Source of the DNA: Metridium senile
Lineage: Eukaryota > Cnidaria > Anthozoa > Actiniaria > Metridiidae
DNA: 64,000 bases
Reading direction: 5' to 3'
NCBI GenBank assembly: GCA_949775045.1
Contig: OX459100.1
Location: 7,291,462-7,355,461 of the forward strand
Shown: positions 11,136 through 23,039 of the stretch, piece after piece
Numbering within the stretch: position 1 is the first letter of the stretch
How the letters are laid out: each line of letters opens with the position of its first letter
The notes under the pieces: model-generated
Told to the model about the DNA's origin: nothing
What the model saw: the letters and a program-made list of their open reading frames with translations, nothing else
Databases searched by the model: none
Position numbers and translations under genes: made by a program

Positions 11136-12097
11136 TATGTCACGTATTTGACACAGACTGAATGTTAAATGAACGATAAACATAAACAAAGGTAAACAAA
11201 TAATGGAATATTACACATTTGTTATCATTTAACTTTAAATCTCTGCTATACTTTATACAGTAGAAATGTTAAGAATGCTTATTATTATCATTATTATTAA
11301 TATGCAAGAAACAATTAACGCATAAACTCGAACTACAAACAAATGAAAATGTATTTTAGACAAGAAGAAATTATAAGCTCATCAATCACTATTACAATAC
11401 TAAGTGTTTTCAGTTAAAAACAACTTTTACACACAAATAAACCGAATATGTAGATGAAACGAAATGCATATGAGTTCATAAGATAGTGTGAAATTTCCAT
11501 GAAGTAGCTTTTATGGGTGTGCTTTTGGTGAGCTTGTACAATGTGGGACCTGCAAGGAAAGGAACAGATCGTCAGCTAGCAGTTGCGCAGATAGCTAAAT
11601 GGAAAGTTAAACGTCGCAAATTTTCTACGTTTTACTTTCTCTCAATATCTCTTACTTTTACATAATCAAAGGTTTGAGCATTGTTTATTAGCAGTTGTGC
11701 ACATAGCTAAATTGAAAGTTAAACATCGCAAATTTTCTAGTCTTTCTCTCAATATCTCTAACTTTTACGGTAAACGCATGTTACAAAAACGTGACGAAAT
11801 CGACTATATCTTTCGTTTTCCGTACGTGTCACTATTTTCTATTGTTAATAAATTTAGTTACTACCATTAATTTTCCCTATAACTTGTTAAGTTGTAGCGA
11901 ATTAAAGTAGCAGAGCTTTGTCCTTGATCACTATGACCACAAAATAGATTGATAAGCATGACAACAAACAGAGATCGAGTATTGCTGACACGGCGTTTGG
12001 AATACTAACTCGCTCCTGCAGACGGATAATCTGACCGTAGCACCTTCATAATTTCTTCAATAACACTAACATTTTTGATCCCAAGGGTTCCCGTGTT
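11136..12097. other. Intergenic or 3' UTR intron, no CDS seen
   Basis: AT-rich. Two copies of a ~120-bp segment (AGCAGTTG.GCA.ATAGCTAAAT with TCGCAAATTTTCTA) lie in tandem at about 11575-11760. On the minus strand a splice acceptor-like CCTTGCAG at about 11550 could pair with a donor near 12364 to give a 3' UTR intron for the small gene at 12408-12581. Confidence 0.4.
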
Positions 12098-12300
12098 GAT
12101 GAAGTGTTAATACTCGAACCGTGAACTGTTTTTTGTTACTTTTTTAACCCACATCCAATGATCAAATAGATTCGAAAAAACATGTATTATAAACACTTAG
12201 TGTATTTGAACTAACTGCTTCATTTTTAGAAGTTTAGAAGCAGTAGAAGCTTCAGAAAGTCATGATAATATGGACAAAGATTCGAGTATCCTCACTGTAA
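12098..12300. mobile_element. MITE, family with TIR CAGTGAGGATACTCGAACCG (copy 1)
   Basis: The right end reads TTCGAGTATCCTCACTGTAA and the left end is a decayed inverse of it (TACTCGAACCGTGAAC). A second, better copy is at 55823-56040. The two share internal text such as CACTTAGTGTATTTGAACT and ACTGCTTCATTTTTAGA. Confidence 0.8.
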
Positions 12301-12407
12301 GCAAAGAATTCACTCACCAAATTAATTATGAACACAGAGTGTATTTGAAGCAAAGAATTCACTCACCAAACATAAATGCTGACGATGATAATGAGCTGTA
12401 GATGTAA

Positions 12408-12581
12408 TTAGATGAAAGGATGATAACCTCCATAACCAAACGTAAAAGGCCTCACAACATAATCATCATCTTTATCTGACTGTTTGGATGCTTTGACGAT
12501 CATGCACAGACTGATACCCATCATTGCAGCCATAGCAGCGACCAGAGCGGAGATTCCGAGCACTGTTAGCAGCACTGCCAT
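12408..12581 (-). CDS. Possible 57-aa single-pass membrane microprotein
   Basis: I do not recognise this protein. The minus-strand open frame starts with a good context (AAAGATGG) and encodes a hydrophobic helix (residues 1-28, AVLLTVLGISALVAAMAA…), then KASKQ, an acidic patch (SDKDDDD-like) and an aromatic tail (RPFTFGYGGYHPF). The shape is N-terminal transmembrane or signal anchor plus a short tail. Its codons are more GC-rich than the surrounding DNA. On the minus strand a GTGAGT donor follows the stop at about 12364, which fits a 3' UTR intron. It could equally be a terminal exon of a larger gene or a chance frame. Confidence 0.45.
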   Translation of the reverse strand: MAVLLTVLGISALVAAMAAMMGISLCMIVKASKQSDKDDDYVVRPFTFGYGGYHPFI

Positions 12582-12939
12582 CTTTGTGTTGCTTTTGATG
12601 TTGTTGTTAATACTGTGTTAGCGTTGTTGTTGTTGTTGTTATAACTGAAATCAGCTAAAAGTCAGTCAATCAAGTAAAACGCAGGCGTCTTTGTTATTGT
12701 ACAAAGCGTATCAAAACATGAATATGCAAATCAAATATTGTTCATTTGATTATAAATTCAATGCAAATTTGGTCATTAAATGAGTGATCGAGTGAGGCCT
12801 TGTATTCTATTCTATTCTACTTACTGAATTTTACGTATGTACATGTTAATTCTTGGTTGGAGTTAAAATGGTAATTTTATCTTAATATTCACCGTATAAA
12901 AGAGAGCGTTATTGGCGTTTTGGACGTTAAAAAGATTGT

Positions 12940-13002
12940 TCCTTCCTTCCTTCCTTCCTTCCTTCCTTCCTTCCTTCCTTCCTTCCTTCCTTCCTTCCTT
13001 TT
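12940..13002. repeat. (CCTT)n microsatellite
   Basis: About fifteen uninterrupted TTCC tetranucleotides. Confidence 0.97.
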
Positions 13003-13574
13003 GATTATAGAAGTTGAGAATAGCGCCTGTATTGTATCATTGTTGTTCTAAAATTGAGATATTTTTCGTTTTGCATATTTTCAGGTCAGACAAATTAAAG
13101 TGATGTTAATCCCTTATTGGATAAAACCCTTGAATTGGTAATGACCGTATATATAAGCGATATAAGGACCTATACAAATAACACAGAAAACAAACTCAAT
13201 TATATAATAACACAATTGGTATAAATAAGTACAAAAATTTAAGGGGGCTATCAACGCTATTTTTAATTTTTGAAAGTATCTAATTATAATATATGTTGAA
13301 CAAAAGCTTCGATTACCAATATTTTAATGTTTTCCTCAAAGCTGTCAAATTTGCATTCATAACAAACTAAGCTAAATTTGAAGTAATGTTTTAAAAATAA
13401 AACAATTACAGTGTCTTGAGTCCAAAAGTAAAGTATAGACAGCGTGATTTTTGTGTTATTTTGTTGTTGGAGTTACTTCACTGAACCGATCTATAAACAT
13501 GACCGAATTTATCTTCTGAAGTTGTCCTTTAGTAGCATAATTGTAGAATTAAATGAGTGATCGATTATTTAATC

Positions 13575-13625
13575 ATTTAGTCTGTGGTGATGCCGTTGAC
13601 GGCGAAAGCTCAAACCCTCAATAAA
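13575..13625 (+). repeat. Hammerhead-like motif, probable retroelement relic
   Basis: GTGATGCCGTTGACGGCGAA followed by AGCTC has the look of a hammerhead core: a GATG box, a short GCCG/CGGC stem with a tetraloop, then GAAA. The CUGAUGA box is imperfect by one substitution and about two missing bases. Such cores occur in Penelope-like elements and retrozymes of invertebrates. Activity is doubtful. Confidence 0.35.
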
Positions 13626-14032
13626 TACACTTATATAGTAGCTTTATTTAAAGAGGGTAACACTCAATATCTAAAGATAATATACACATGGCCCTCAAAA
13701 TAATAACAATGAATAAATAAAAGAAAGCAGTTTTAACTACCCTAGCTGATTCTAAGTAAATTGGAATAAATAGCCTATCTAAATAATGATTGAATTCTAT
13801 CTATAACTAATTTACAAAAGTAGAGTGAAATAACCCGTATTGACTGAAGTGGAATTCTCTTCGTAAAGTCCGTCTTTGCAAAGAAAATTCCGGATGCAAC
13901 GTAGGCTAAGTGCAAACAGTATATCCGTGAAATACAAATTACTTATAAATTGTACAAAATAGTGCTAATTAAACAATATAATTAACATAAAATTGCACCA
14001 TATTTCTTATAAAATTGCAAGGCATATTTAGT

Positions 14033-14125
14033 GAGGTAGTGAATGTGTTTTTGAATGTCCCCAATTAGTATGGCACTTGTGTCCAGCTAGAAGATTTGAA
14101 ACGTTAAAAATTGATTTATTTCTAA
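14033..14125. repeat. SINE tail fragment
   Basis: The stretch running from TAGTGAATGTG through GTCCCCAATTAGTATGGCAC to GTTAAAAATTGATT matches, with divergence, the tail after the tRNA-like SINE head at 26664-26739 (26873-26945). It looks like a 5'-truncated copy of the same SINE. Confidence 0.5.
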
Positions 14126-14757
14126 CATTTCACGGACACATTATATGTACTCTAACACTTTACCAGGGCGTTTACCTTAGCATGTGGTTGGGGAAGGTAA
14201 TATAATGTTACCATTGTACTACGCCAGTAAATAACACTCTACGTGTTCAAGTTACAATTTTAACTCCAACGAAGGACTAACGTCCGAAATGTAAGTATTG
14301 CTCTTTTTATACGATCTACAAGTTGCCATTTTAACATTGTTGCCATAGTAACAAACTATCTTTTCATCAAACATAGTTAACAAAAAAATGTTATTTTGAT
14401 TGATCTTAAAAATAACAGAACGTACCAATATTAACCTTCATCTAATACAGCTTTTGTTAAAGTTAGATTAATTTGAAACGAAATATTAGATTAACGAGCC
14501 CCCTTAATAAAAGGAGCGAGTTATTTTACTCTATGGGTTTCCTGTGGTCTGCGATAAGCTAGTAACTAGTGTCATGCCGACCGATCAAAACAACGTTGAA
14601 AAGAGCAACAACATTTTTTTAAAAAGCATCGTTGTTTTAAGCTAAATTTCCCGTCAAATAATCCATGTTACTTGAAATTGGCCTTTTCTTTATAGAATCT
14701 TTATCTTATTAGATCTTTTTGTATCAAAACTTACTGAAGAAACGCAGTATTTCGAAG

Positions 14758-17700
14758 ATGTCGGCCCAAAAACGCCAAAGCTTCGAAGAACGCACGGAAA
14801 TGGACGAACGGCTGACAAGCAAGCACATTCGAACACTGCTTCATTTACAAGATGTTAATGGCGAAGCAGCAAAACTTAAACAACGTATTGCCTATCTTGA
14901 AGTTTGTGAAGTGAAGGCGAAAAAGTGTGATTTCTTTGAGCAGGAGTTGGAACATTTGAAGGTACAAAATGATTGTATCGAAAAGTTGCTAATAATACAT
15001 ACATATGTTACGATTATACTCAAGACAAATCTACAAGCTAAAATATTACAATCGTCCCTGGAGCTGATCAGCTTGTGTATTTTAGAGGTTCCACTATATT
15101 TATACAGACATTTTTCTCTGGTCCTTTTGGTGTCTGTATTATAGAGGTTCCCCTGTATTACAGACACTTTTCTCTGGCCTTTTGGTGTCTGTATTATAGA
15201 GGTTCCACTGTATTACAGACACTTTTCTCTGGCCTTTTGGTGTCTGTATTATAGAGGTTCCACTGTATTACAGACACTTTTCTCTGGTCCTTTTGGTGTC
15301 TGTATTATAGAGGTTCCACTGTATTACAGACACTTTTCTCTGGCCTTTTGGTGTCTGTATTATAGAGGTTCCCCTGTATTACAGACACTTTTCTCTGGCC
15401 CTTTGGTGTCTGTATTAAAGAGTTACCCCTGTATTACAGACACTTTTCTCTGGTCCTTTGGTGTCTGTATTATAGAGGTTCCACTGTATTACAGACACTT
15501 TTCTCTGGTCCTTTTGGTGTCTGTATTATAGAGGTTCCACTGTATTACAGACACTTTTCTCTGGTCCTTTGGTGTCTGTATTATAGAGGTTCCATTGTAT
15601 TACAGACAGTTTTCCCTGGCCTTTTGGTGTCTGTATTATAGAGGTACCCCTGTATTACAGACACTTTTCTCTGGTCCTTTTGGTGTCTGTATTATAGAGG
15701 TTCCACTGTATTACAGACACTTTTCTCTGGCCTTTTGGTGTCTGTATTATAGAGGTTCCCCTGTATTACAGACACTTTTCTCTGGCCCTTTGGTGTCTGT
15801 ATTAAAGAGGTACCCCTGTATTACAGACACTTTTCTCTGGTCCTTTGGTGTCTGTATTATAGAGGTTCCACTGTATTACAGACACTTTTCTCTGGCCCTT
15901 TGGTGTCTGTATAATAGAGGTTCTACTCTATATGTATTTACAGACACTTTTCTTTGGTACTTTGGTGTCTGTATAATTTATAGAGGTTCAATTGTATTAC
16001 AGACACCTGGGGGGGACTCCCTTAGAAAATGGATAGGGGTGCTCGACGGACCTTTTAGGGTCAAAGATAAGACCCTTGCGTACCTTTTAGGGTCTCGAAC
16101 TGGCACTGTACCTTTTAGGGTCAGTTTTCAAACTTAAGATTATACATATTGAAAAAACTTTTAATGTGGTTGTACCTTTAAGGGTCTGAAATCAGTATCT
16201 GAGTTAATTTATGCATACCTTTTAGGGTCATTTTCAAAACTGTCCGTCGAGCACCCCTATCCATTTTCTAAGGGAGTCCCCCCCCGGGGACAGACACTTT
16301 ACTTTGGTCCTTTGGTGTCTGTATTATAGAAGTTCCACTATATTACAAACCCATTTCTTGGGCAGATCGGTGTCTATATAATAGAAGTAACACCGTATAT
16401 ATGTATTACAGACACTTTTGTCTGGTCCTTTGGTGTATGTATTCATTTTATTTTTTAAATTGCAATGAATAATTAACTCTGAAGGATTACAATATAAATT
16501 TTCTGTTTGAGTAACTCTGTCTAGGCTGTCTGAATCTGTCATCTTAAAACTTATTAAACTAACCAGTGAACCATTGAAACAACTACATTCCTTCGTAGTG
16601 AACTAAAACAGCCTAAAAAAAATTTTTGCAAACTTATCAAGATGTTACTTTCAATAAGAACAAGGCAATAAGAACACTGTAGTTATTAAGACAGAAAACT
16701 AGTAGCATCATTTAATTCAACACTCAGCTTTATAAGCTTTGTTTGTCTAAGTTGAGAGCTTCATTAAGCATGTGGATATGTTTTTGTAAACAGTTCAGGG
16801 GTGTCTAAAGATCTTTGCATGCAGATATTTAGCTCTCTAGACGCGGCTTCATCATTTGTGCTATATATTATTTGAGTGTTTGACCAAGCTTTTAGCAGCA
16901 GTGGTTTTATCTACAAAGTTTGAAAATACTTGTGTCATTTTAAGCAAAACTATCACAGTCTTTTTAATGAAAACAACACATCATACATAGGAGTGGAGTT
17001 AAACAATGTACTATATGAAATAAGGTAAAACGTTTCGTGGCGTTTTCGTTGTTAATCCTTTGTGTGAAGTAGAAGAGGCCTTATCTTGAAGAATTTGTCT
17101 GTGTAGATAATTTTGCTTTCGAATCACACAAAACTATATCAAAGTAAAAAAGCAAACTTTTACATCATAGTAAAGAGAGTGTTATATATACTAAACTAAC
17201 TTTTTGGACATTGATCCTTAAATTCAACAGACGAAAAATGGTAGCTTGTTCACCACATAAAGTGTTAATACTGACATTTTAGACTTGAATCCTTTGTTAA
17301 AAGAAATTATTGTTTATTGATGTTGTGGAAGTTAATTTTTCTTTGCTTGATCATCACATTATTTCACTAAAACTCACACTTCAGTATTTTACTGTTTACT
17401 GTAGAATGAATTATCCAAGTGCAAAGAAATCCACGAACAAGCAAAGGACTGCCAAACAAGGCTACAAGAAATGCAAAAACAGTGCAATGCAAAAATCGAC
17501 CGAAACAACAGACAACTGACATACAAACACGAACAAGAGGTTGGTGAAAAGTTTAAACGCTCAGCTTTATATTGTTAAGTAGTTGACTTATTTGAAGCAA
17601 TGTAAAAGGACAATATGTAGGCATTGTTGTGTTGTTTGGATATGCGATTGGTATAATGGTATAGTGATTGACTAGTTAGTAAACGTGTGTCTAGTCTCTT

Positions 17701-19226
17701 CAATTATTGTAGTGTTATCTATGTGATTTCTTATGATTTTCACTGCCTTTCTCCTTCTTACAGGTAATGCGATTAGTTTCTGAAAAACTTGAGGAAGAAA
17801 ACAGTTGGGCTATTGAAAAACAGAAGGTTAGAAGAGTACAAAATGTTGATTATCGTAAACGATGCGAAATTACAAAATTGAATTAGTAAGCAGTGCGCTT
17901 TATTGTGAATCAACTCTAGTTGTTAAACTAGAGCAAGCTGTGCCGGTGTATAAAGAAAAACAATTTGAGAAAATGTTAACGTTACTATATAGCGGTAGAA
18001 ATTGTGTGTCAGTGTTGCGTCGCTGTTTCTACTGAAGGAAACCATTGGAGTAAAAATATACGATGAATGACCAGTGTTCAAATAAGTCAGTGCGGGCAGT
18101 TTATATAATTATATATATATTTGATTATTTCTAGCTTATGGAAAGAATCGCCGAGCTTGAAAGAGAAAACAGTCATTTGAACTCCAACATCATAGTACAA
18201 GAGAACAGTCAGGACAAAGAAAAGGTTAGGAACTGAAAAAATGCGCGAAGCGAGCACGCGCGCGCGCCAGTACATGCAAAATGGCGCGAAAAATCTTACG
18301 ATTCTGTTTGCGAATGGGCTTGCGTTATTGCCAAAAAGACAATTTATGCTTGCGTTTGCGCTAGTATGTGTGTTCTGCTCGCGAAAACAGGCAGAATCTT
18401 TTCGAATTCTTCTGTGCTTTTAGCGCTTGCAAAAAATATTTAAGCTTGAAGCGTTGCTTTGGTGAAAAACCGCGCGAAAATTGAACAAACAAGCAGTGAC
18501 TCCCCAGTTTGTTTTTATTATTGTAAACTTATTGTTTTTCTCTGTTATTAGATGTCTCAATCAAAAATCGAGGAATTACAAGCAACCATCGAATCATACA
18601 AGAAGCAAAACAATGAGCTCGAAGAAGCAAAATTAACCTTGCAAAAAGGAATACGCGAACTCACACGTGAAAACGACGCGCTTCGGACATCTCTTGAATC
18701 AGTGAACACGAAAGTAAAAGTACTTGAAGTGCAAGTAAGGCAGGCAAGAGAAGCGAGAAAGGAAGCCATCAATAGCCAGCCTGAACCAACTGAAGACCTT
18801 AAGCCACAAGTTAAACAACTCGAAGCTCAAGTAAAGCAGCTACAAAAGATAGTTGACGAATTGGCAACTGATAACAAAGAAAAGGCGTTGACGATAGAAT
18901 CTTTGGAGTTTTGCGTCCAGGATTCATCGCAATCTCTCAAGCAACTATACAAAGACAGAGACTTGATGAAAAACAGAATAGCTGGTCTCTTAGGCGAGAT
19001 TGAAATCCTGAAAAATCAGAGTCCAGTCGAGCCGAGGAGTTCTTCCTTCTTGGAATATGTACAACTGAAAAGAGACTTCACAACGTTGCGAGATGAACAT
19101 GATAAATTGTTGAAGAAACGAGGGTCTAAACCTAATATACTGCCTTGCTTGACAGCAGATTCCAGAACTGTTGCTAGGACTTTCAGTGGTAGTAGTATCA
19201 AATCAAAATCGAGCAGTAGTTCTTAG
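14758..19226 (+). CDS. Coiled-coil protein, five exons, 388 aa, function unknown
   Basis: Exons: 14758-14961, 17405-17539, 17764-17826, 18135-18224 and 18552-19226. All junctions are phase 0 with GT-AG borders, and the total is 1,167 nt. The protein is almost entirely heptad-like, rich in E, K, Q and L (ELEHLK, RIAELERENSHLNSN, KPQVKQLEAQVKQLQK), and ends in a Ser/Lys-rich tail (GSSIKSKSSSSS). It has no enzymatic motif, signal peptide or membrane segment. I expect a rod-like cytoplasmic or cytoskeletal protein but cannot name it. The ATG at 14758 follows an upstream in-frame TTG, and an acceptor-like TTATTAG at about 14710 means a 5' exon could exist. Intron 1 holds a 55-bp minisatellite with a MITE inside. 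The last ~145 bp of the gene are duplicated downstream. Confidence 0.7.
15070..16440. repeat. ~55-bp minisatellite in intron 1 of the coiled-coil gene
   Basis: Around twenty copies of a 55-57-bp unit carrying ATTACAGACACTTTTCTCTG and GGTGTCTGTATTATAGAGG. Each unit is internally self-complementary (ACAGACAC…GTGTCTGT), so a transcript could form many small hairpins. The open frame at 15595-16137 merely translates the repeat. One unit is interrupted by the MITE at 16007-16289. Confidence 0.95.
16007..16289. mobile_element. hAT-like MITE with 8-bp target duplication, inserted in the minisatellite
   Basis: It is flanked by ACAGACAC on both sides (15999-16006 and 16290-16297), a sequence normally present once per minisatellite unit, so this is a true target duplication. 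The ends are C/G-rich inverted repeats (GGGGGGACTCCCTTAG…). The interior carries repeated ACCTTTTAGGGTC motifs shared with the MITEs at 20087 and 30211. An 8-bp duplication is typical of hAT elements. Confidence 0.85.
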
Positions 19227-19387
19227 TGAAAACATCTTGTTGATGATGATGAACTGTTGAAGAAACGGGGTTCTAAACCTAATATACTGCCTTGCTTGAC
19301 AGCAGATTCTAGAACTGTTGCCAGGACTTTCAGTGGTAGTAGTATCAAATCAAAATCGAGCAGTAGTTTGTAGTGAAGACATCTTGG
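19096..19387 (+). repeat. Tandem duplication of the 3' end of the coiled-coil gene
   Basis: About 145 bp (19096-19242) covering the last ~43 codons, stop and first 3' UTR bases is repeated at 19243-19387 with a handful of substitutions. The second copy stays open in the same sense (…CTGTTGAAGAAACG to its own TAG) but lies past the stop codon, so it is not translated. Confidence 0.9.
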
Positions 19388-19506
19388 TGATCAGTGATGA
19401 TGTACTGTTGAGATTGCAGTTTAATAGAGATTTTCCAGTCGTGAATTTGTTGGAAATACTAGAACCTCTATCATAGGGACAGCAAAATCTTTGACGTATA
19501 TTGAAA

Positions 19507-19797
19507 GTTGCGTTATTCCCAGATCATTCAACTTTAGTACAAACGGTCTCTGCTTTTTAAATCTTTTTAAATCTTTTTAAATCTTGTACAGGTACAAGAA
19601 GCTGAAAATCCTTCACTCCTACTCCTGCGGTTTTCGTCTTTATGCGATCTCAGAAATTCCAACGGCTAGTTGTGAAATACGTTCATGGTTGCTGTTAGTT
19701 AAGGATGGTGCCTAATGAACGATCTTCAGCTTTTTGTACAGATTTAAAATACAGAGACCGTTTGTATACGAAAGCTGAATGACCTGAATAACGCAAC
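19507..19797. mobile_element. Palindromic MITE
   Basis: GTTGCGTTATTCCCAGATCA on the left is inverted at the right end (…GACCTGAATAACGCAAC), as are ACAAACGGTCTCTG and CAGAGACCGTTTGT. Confidence 0.8.
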
Positions 19798-20086
19798 TAT
19801 AGAAATCACAGGAGTGGTGATATGCCCGTTTGAAATTGTGCCCTTTATTTGTATCATGTGATCGCTTTTGTCCAAGAACACTCGTCCAAGGCAGATTTAG
19901 AAATGGAAGTTTTACCACTTAATGATTTCCACAGTATCAACCGGATAAATGTTCATCCAGTAGAGAAAATTGAATATACATTACACATATCATGTTTATA
20001 ACACGTATCCATAGGGAACTGTATCAACATTTGTACGACTGATCCCTGCTAGGTACATACTCGTTGCTTAAAAGGTTGACTGTCTG

Positions 20087-20387
20087 CCAGGGGGGATACG
20101 CCCTTTGTCCAAGCGGTAGGGGTGATCGGCGGAGGTTTTGAAAACGACTCCTAAAAGGTACGCACATATAAAAATAACTGATAAAGCCTTGTTGATTTCT
20201 ACTCCAACAAAGCAACAAAACAGAGTAAAAATGACTCTTGCAGGTACGAAATCATGTTACGTCACTGATTTTTGAGCCAGAACCCTAAAAGGACCCTATA
20301 TAAAAGGTACGCCGGCACAGGAAATATTTTTACCCTAAAAGGTACGCCGATCACCCCTACCACTTGGACAAAGGGAGTACCCCCGGG
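20087..20387. mobile_element. hAT-like MITE with 8-bp target duplication ACTGTCTG
   Basis: Direct repeats ACTGTCTG at 20079-20086 and 20388-20395 flank inverted ends (CCAGGGGGGATACGCCCTTT and the inverse …GGGAGTACCCCCGGG). The subterminal text CTTTGTCCAAGCGGTAGGGG and internal CCTAAAAGGTACG motifs identify it as the same family as 30211-30643. Confidence 0.88.
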
Positions 20388-20514
20388 ACTGTCTGACATT
20401 AGAATCTGATACAGGATCTGATACTTTTGCACGAAGACCACACTTTCAACTCGAAACTCAAAACGTATATTCGAACTTTTCAACAAACTACACGATAGGC
20501 AATAACATGAAATT

Positions 20515-22230
20515 TGTTACACCGTGAAAAATGATAACTTTAACTTTACTGACGTTTCGAGCTTTAAACCTTCATTGTTTTTTGCGGTGTTACAAATTTC
20601 ATTTTATTGCCTGTCGTCTATATCAAACACCGACGCAGCCTATACTAGTTTACACGCTCTGATTTCCCATTTAGAAACTACATGGTCCACTTTAAACATA
20701 TCAAAATTTACAGCTAGTTATTTTGTGTCGGCCTATCAGACAGTCAACCTTTCAGTTTCGAAATGGAACTGAATAAGAAGAAAATATGAAAAAAAAGAAA
20801 ATAGATCCCTAAATAGTTAGATAGAATTATAGAAGGAATAAAATATCAAAAATAAAGAGTGTTTTTTAGAAGACTTTGTTGCGTGTTTTAGTTATATGTA
20901 CTGTAAAACCACTATATCTTTATCACTGCATGAATCAATCTTGGTCGTCGTTCTGTACCGGGCGTTTTTGAGCCTCCTAAGCAGCCGCTCCTTTGTGTCG
21001 TCACGCAATACGAGTCTCCCCACGGGCGTTTTCCTACCTTTGACGACACGAGCACCAAGAACAATAATGGTTTTATCAGTAAGTCAAGCATTATCTGATT
21101 ATTCGTTTTAGAACAATGCACACTGTATTCCACTCATCTCTTTTTGGAGGATATATGAAAATGAATAAGAACTGAATGGGAAATAATAAACTGATATTTT
21201 TTTCAAATTAAAGAATTCAAATTCTTTTATCTTGAAGTTACCCTGCAAGCAGAGATTTCTTTCTCTCTTACCTTGAACGACGAGGTAAGGAAAGGCACCT
21301 CTGCTCGCACTTCAAGTACACTTCAAGGAAATAAATTTATTCAAACATCGAATTTAAGTATTACGACTGACTCAAATAATTGACCGACTAGCCTCGCTTT
21401 CATGTAGACATTCAATAGTTTGTACACGAATGAGAAGCTAGGGGAGTAGTTATTCAAATTGATTGCTGCCGCAGCGGAGCTAGCCTCCCACGCAGCCGCT
21501 CTTAGTGTCGGTTTTAGGGATTAGGGATGGATAAGAAAATATTATGATCGTAGAATAACATTCTTGGATCAGAATTCTATGAACTTAAAAAAGAAAGGAT
21601 TTATGAGCATGTAAAGAATGTTGACACGTGTTTTAGGCTCTCCGAAGCTGCAAACTTCCCGGCACAGTGAGTTAGACGAATTTTAAAATAGCCGTAACTC
21701 GGTTTAATTTTAACCCAAATCGCTTGAAAACTTAACAGACACTTAATTACAGTGCGAATCACATGCAAAACCGTGGGCACCTAGAAATATTTTAGAAATC
21801 GTTTTTTGTTCGTTGAACAACTCAGAAACAACTATATCACCGCAAGAAGTTTGACTGATGAGTAGTATGATAAACGTTTTGTAGGTACAGTTGTTTGTGA
21901 GTTGTTCAACGAACAATAAACTTTTCTTAAATATTTCTAGGTGCCCACGGTTTTGTGATTCGCACTGTAAATAATAATTAATTAAAGGAGCTCAAGGAGC
22001 TCATGTGGTTACTCTCACTTGTTTAGTTAAGTGTTAGAAATGATGATACTATAACTTTCTGCAGTAAATGCTGCAATGCTATTCTAGTGGCTTTTGAATT
22101 TAGAGTAGAAGTTAAAAAAATAGAAAAATAATTATAGACCTACTTTAAAATTAGATTAAATGGAAACTAGCGAGTAAACTAGTATAGGCTGCGTCGGTGT
22201 TTGGTATAAATGACAAACAAATTCAATGAC
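20515..22230. repeat. Region of dispersed repeats sharing the 'GACGCAGCCTATACTAGTTTAC' motif
   Basis: The motif (ACGCAGCCTATACTAGTTTA) occurs forward at about 20630 and inverted at about 22170. Three tandem copies of the same family lie in a neuroguidin intron (38560-38900). The two inverted occurrences may be the ends of one composite element. A 21240-21340 segment resembles the MITE ends at 41650 and 42130. No gene is seen in 20396-23700. Confidence 0.5.
21747..21970. mobile_element. Palindromic MITE (TTACAGTGCGAATC ends)
   Basis: TTACAGTGCGAATCACATGC and its inverse (…GATTCGCACTGTAA) bound a 224-bp hairpin that also contains GTGGGCACCTAGAAATATTT in both arms. Confidence 0.88.
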
Positions 22231-22670
22231 GCTCCGAGGAACAAATCTATTGTAGAAATGCCTGAAAATGAAAGTATTGATAATGATATCAAAACTTCAC
22301 ATTCACAAACAAATGATGACGATTCAAGTCAGTGAAGATGAAGATGAAACTGAAACATAATAATCTTTTTCTTGAAATAGAATAAATGGTAGACTTGCCC
22401 AAGTCGAACTCGTTTATCACAGGACTAGTTATGCGAAGTTTGTTACAGTAACGAGCGAAGCGAGCCAGTAAGTTGAGCGCGAAGCGCGAAACGAGCTACG
22501 GGGCTAAAAGGGACTTTGTGAAAGTCTAAATAAATGGTAGACCCGGGTTGTTTAAAAAAAGTTTCTTTGGAAACGAATAAATAAGTATCAAAAACTATCA
22601 AAGAAACAAAAAGAAGGAGAAACAAAGAGAGAAAAATGAAAAAGGGAAAAAAAAAAAGTAGTGATGTCAG

Positions 22671-22742
22671 TTGGATTCGAACTCTTAACCCTTCCAGTGT
22701 ATCGCGTTAACCCAGGTGGCGTTAACCGGTTGTGCTAGCGTA
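22671..22742 (-). repeat. tRNA-Ile-like SINE head
   Basis: On the minus strand a box A-like stretch (TAGCACAACCGGTTAACGC) and a perfect-looking box B (GAGTTCGAATCC) are present, followed by a T-run in the position of a polymerase III terminator (inverse of the A-run at 22641-22660). An extra GGTTAACGC repeat spoils the anticodon arm, so this is a SINE head or pseudogene rather than a tRNA. Confidence 0.55.
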
Positions 22743-23039
22743 GTAAACTTGTGACGTCACGCCAAGTTTTTGAATATATCCTGGATATTCATTGGCTCCG
22801 TTAAAAGGTAGCCTGCATAGCTGGCTCTTTGGCTCTCCCGTCCCCCTACTTTTCCCATAGAGCCAGCTATGCAGGCTACCCGGGCCGCTACGCAGGCTAG
22901 TTAAAAGGTTACACTCGGACTTACACCGCACGATGACATAGTGGTTACCTATCTTATAGATAGAGTAACCACAAAAATGACACTGAAAATTCTTATTGAA
23001 TTGTATAAATATTTATATTTGAACATCGAAGGTTTCAAA

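Noticed and set aside
15595..16137. 180-codon open frame
   Set aside because: It is a translation of the 55-bp minisatellite running into a MITE; the peptide simply repeats.
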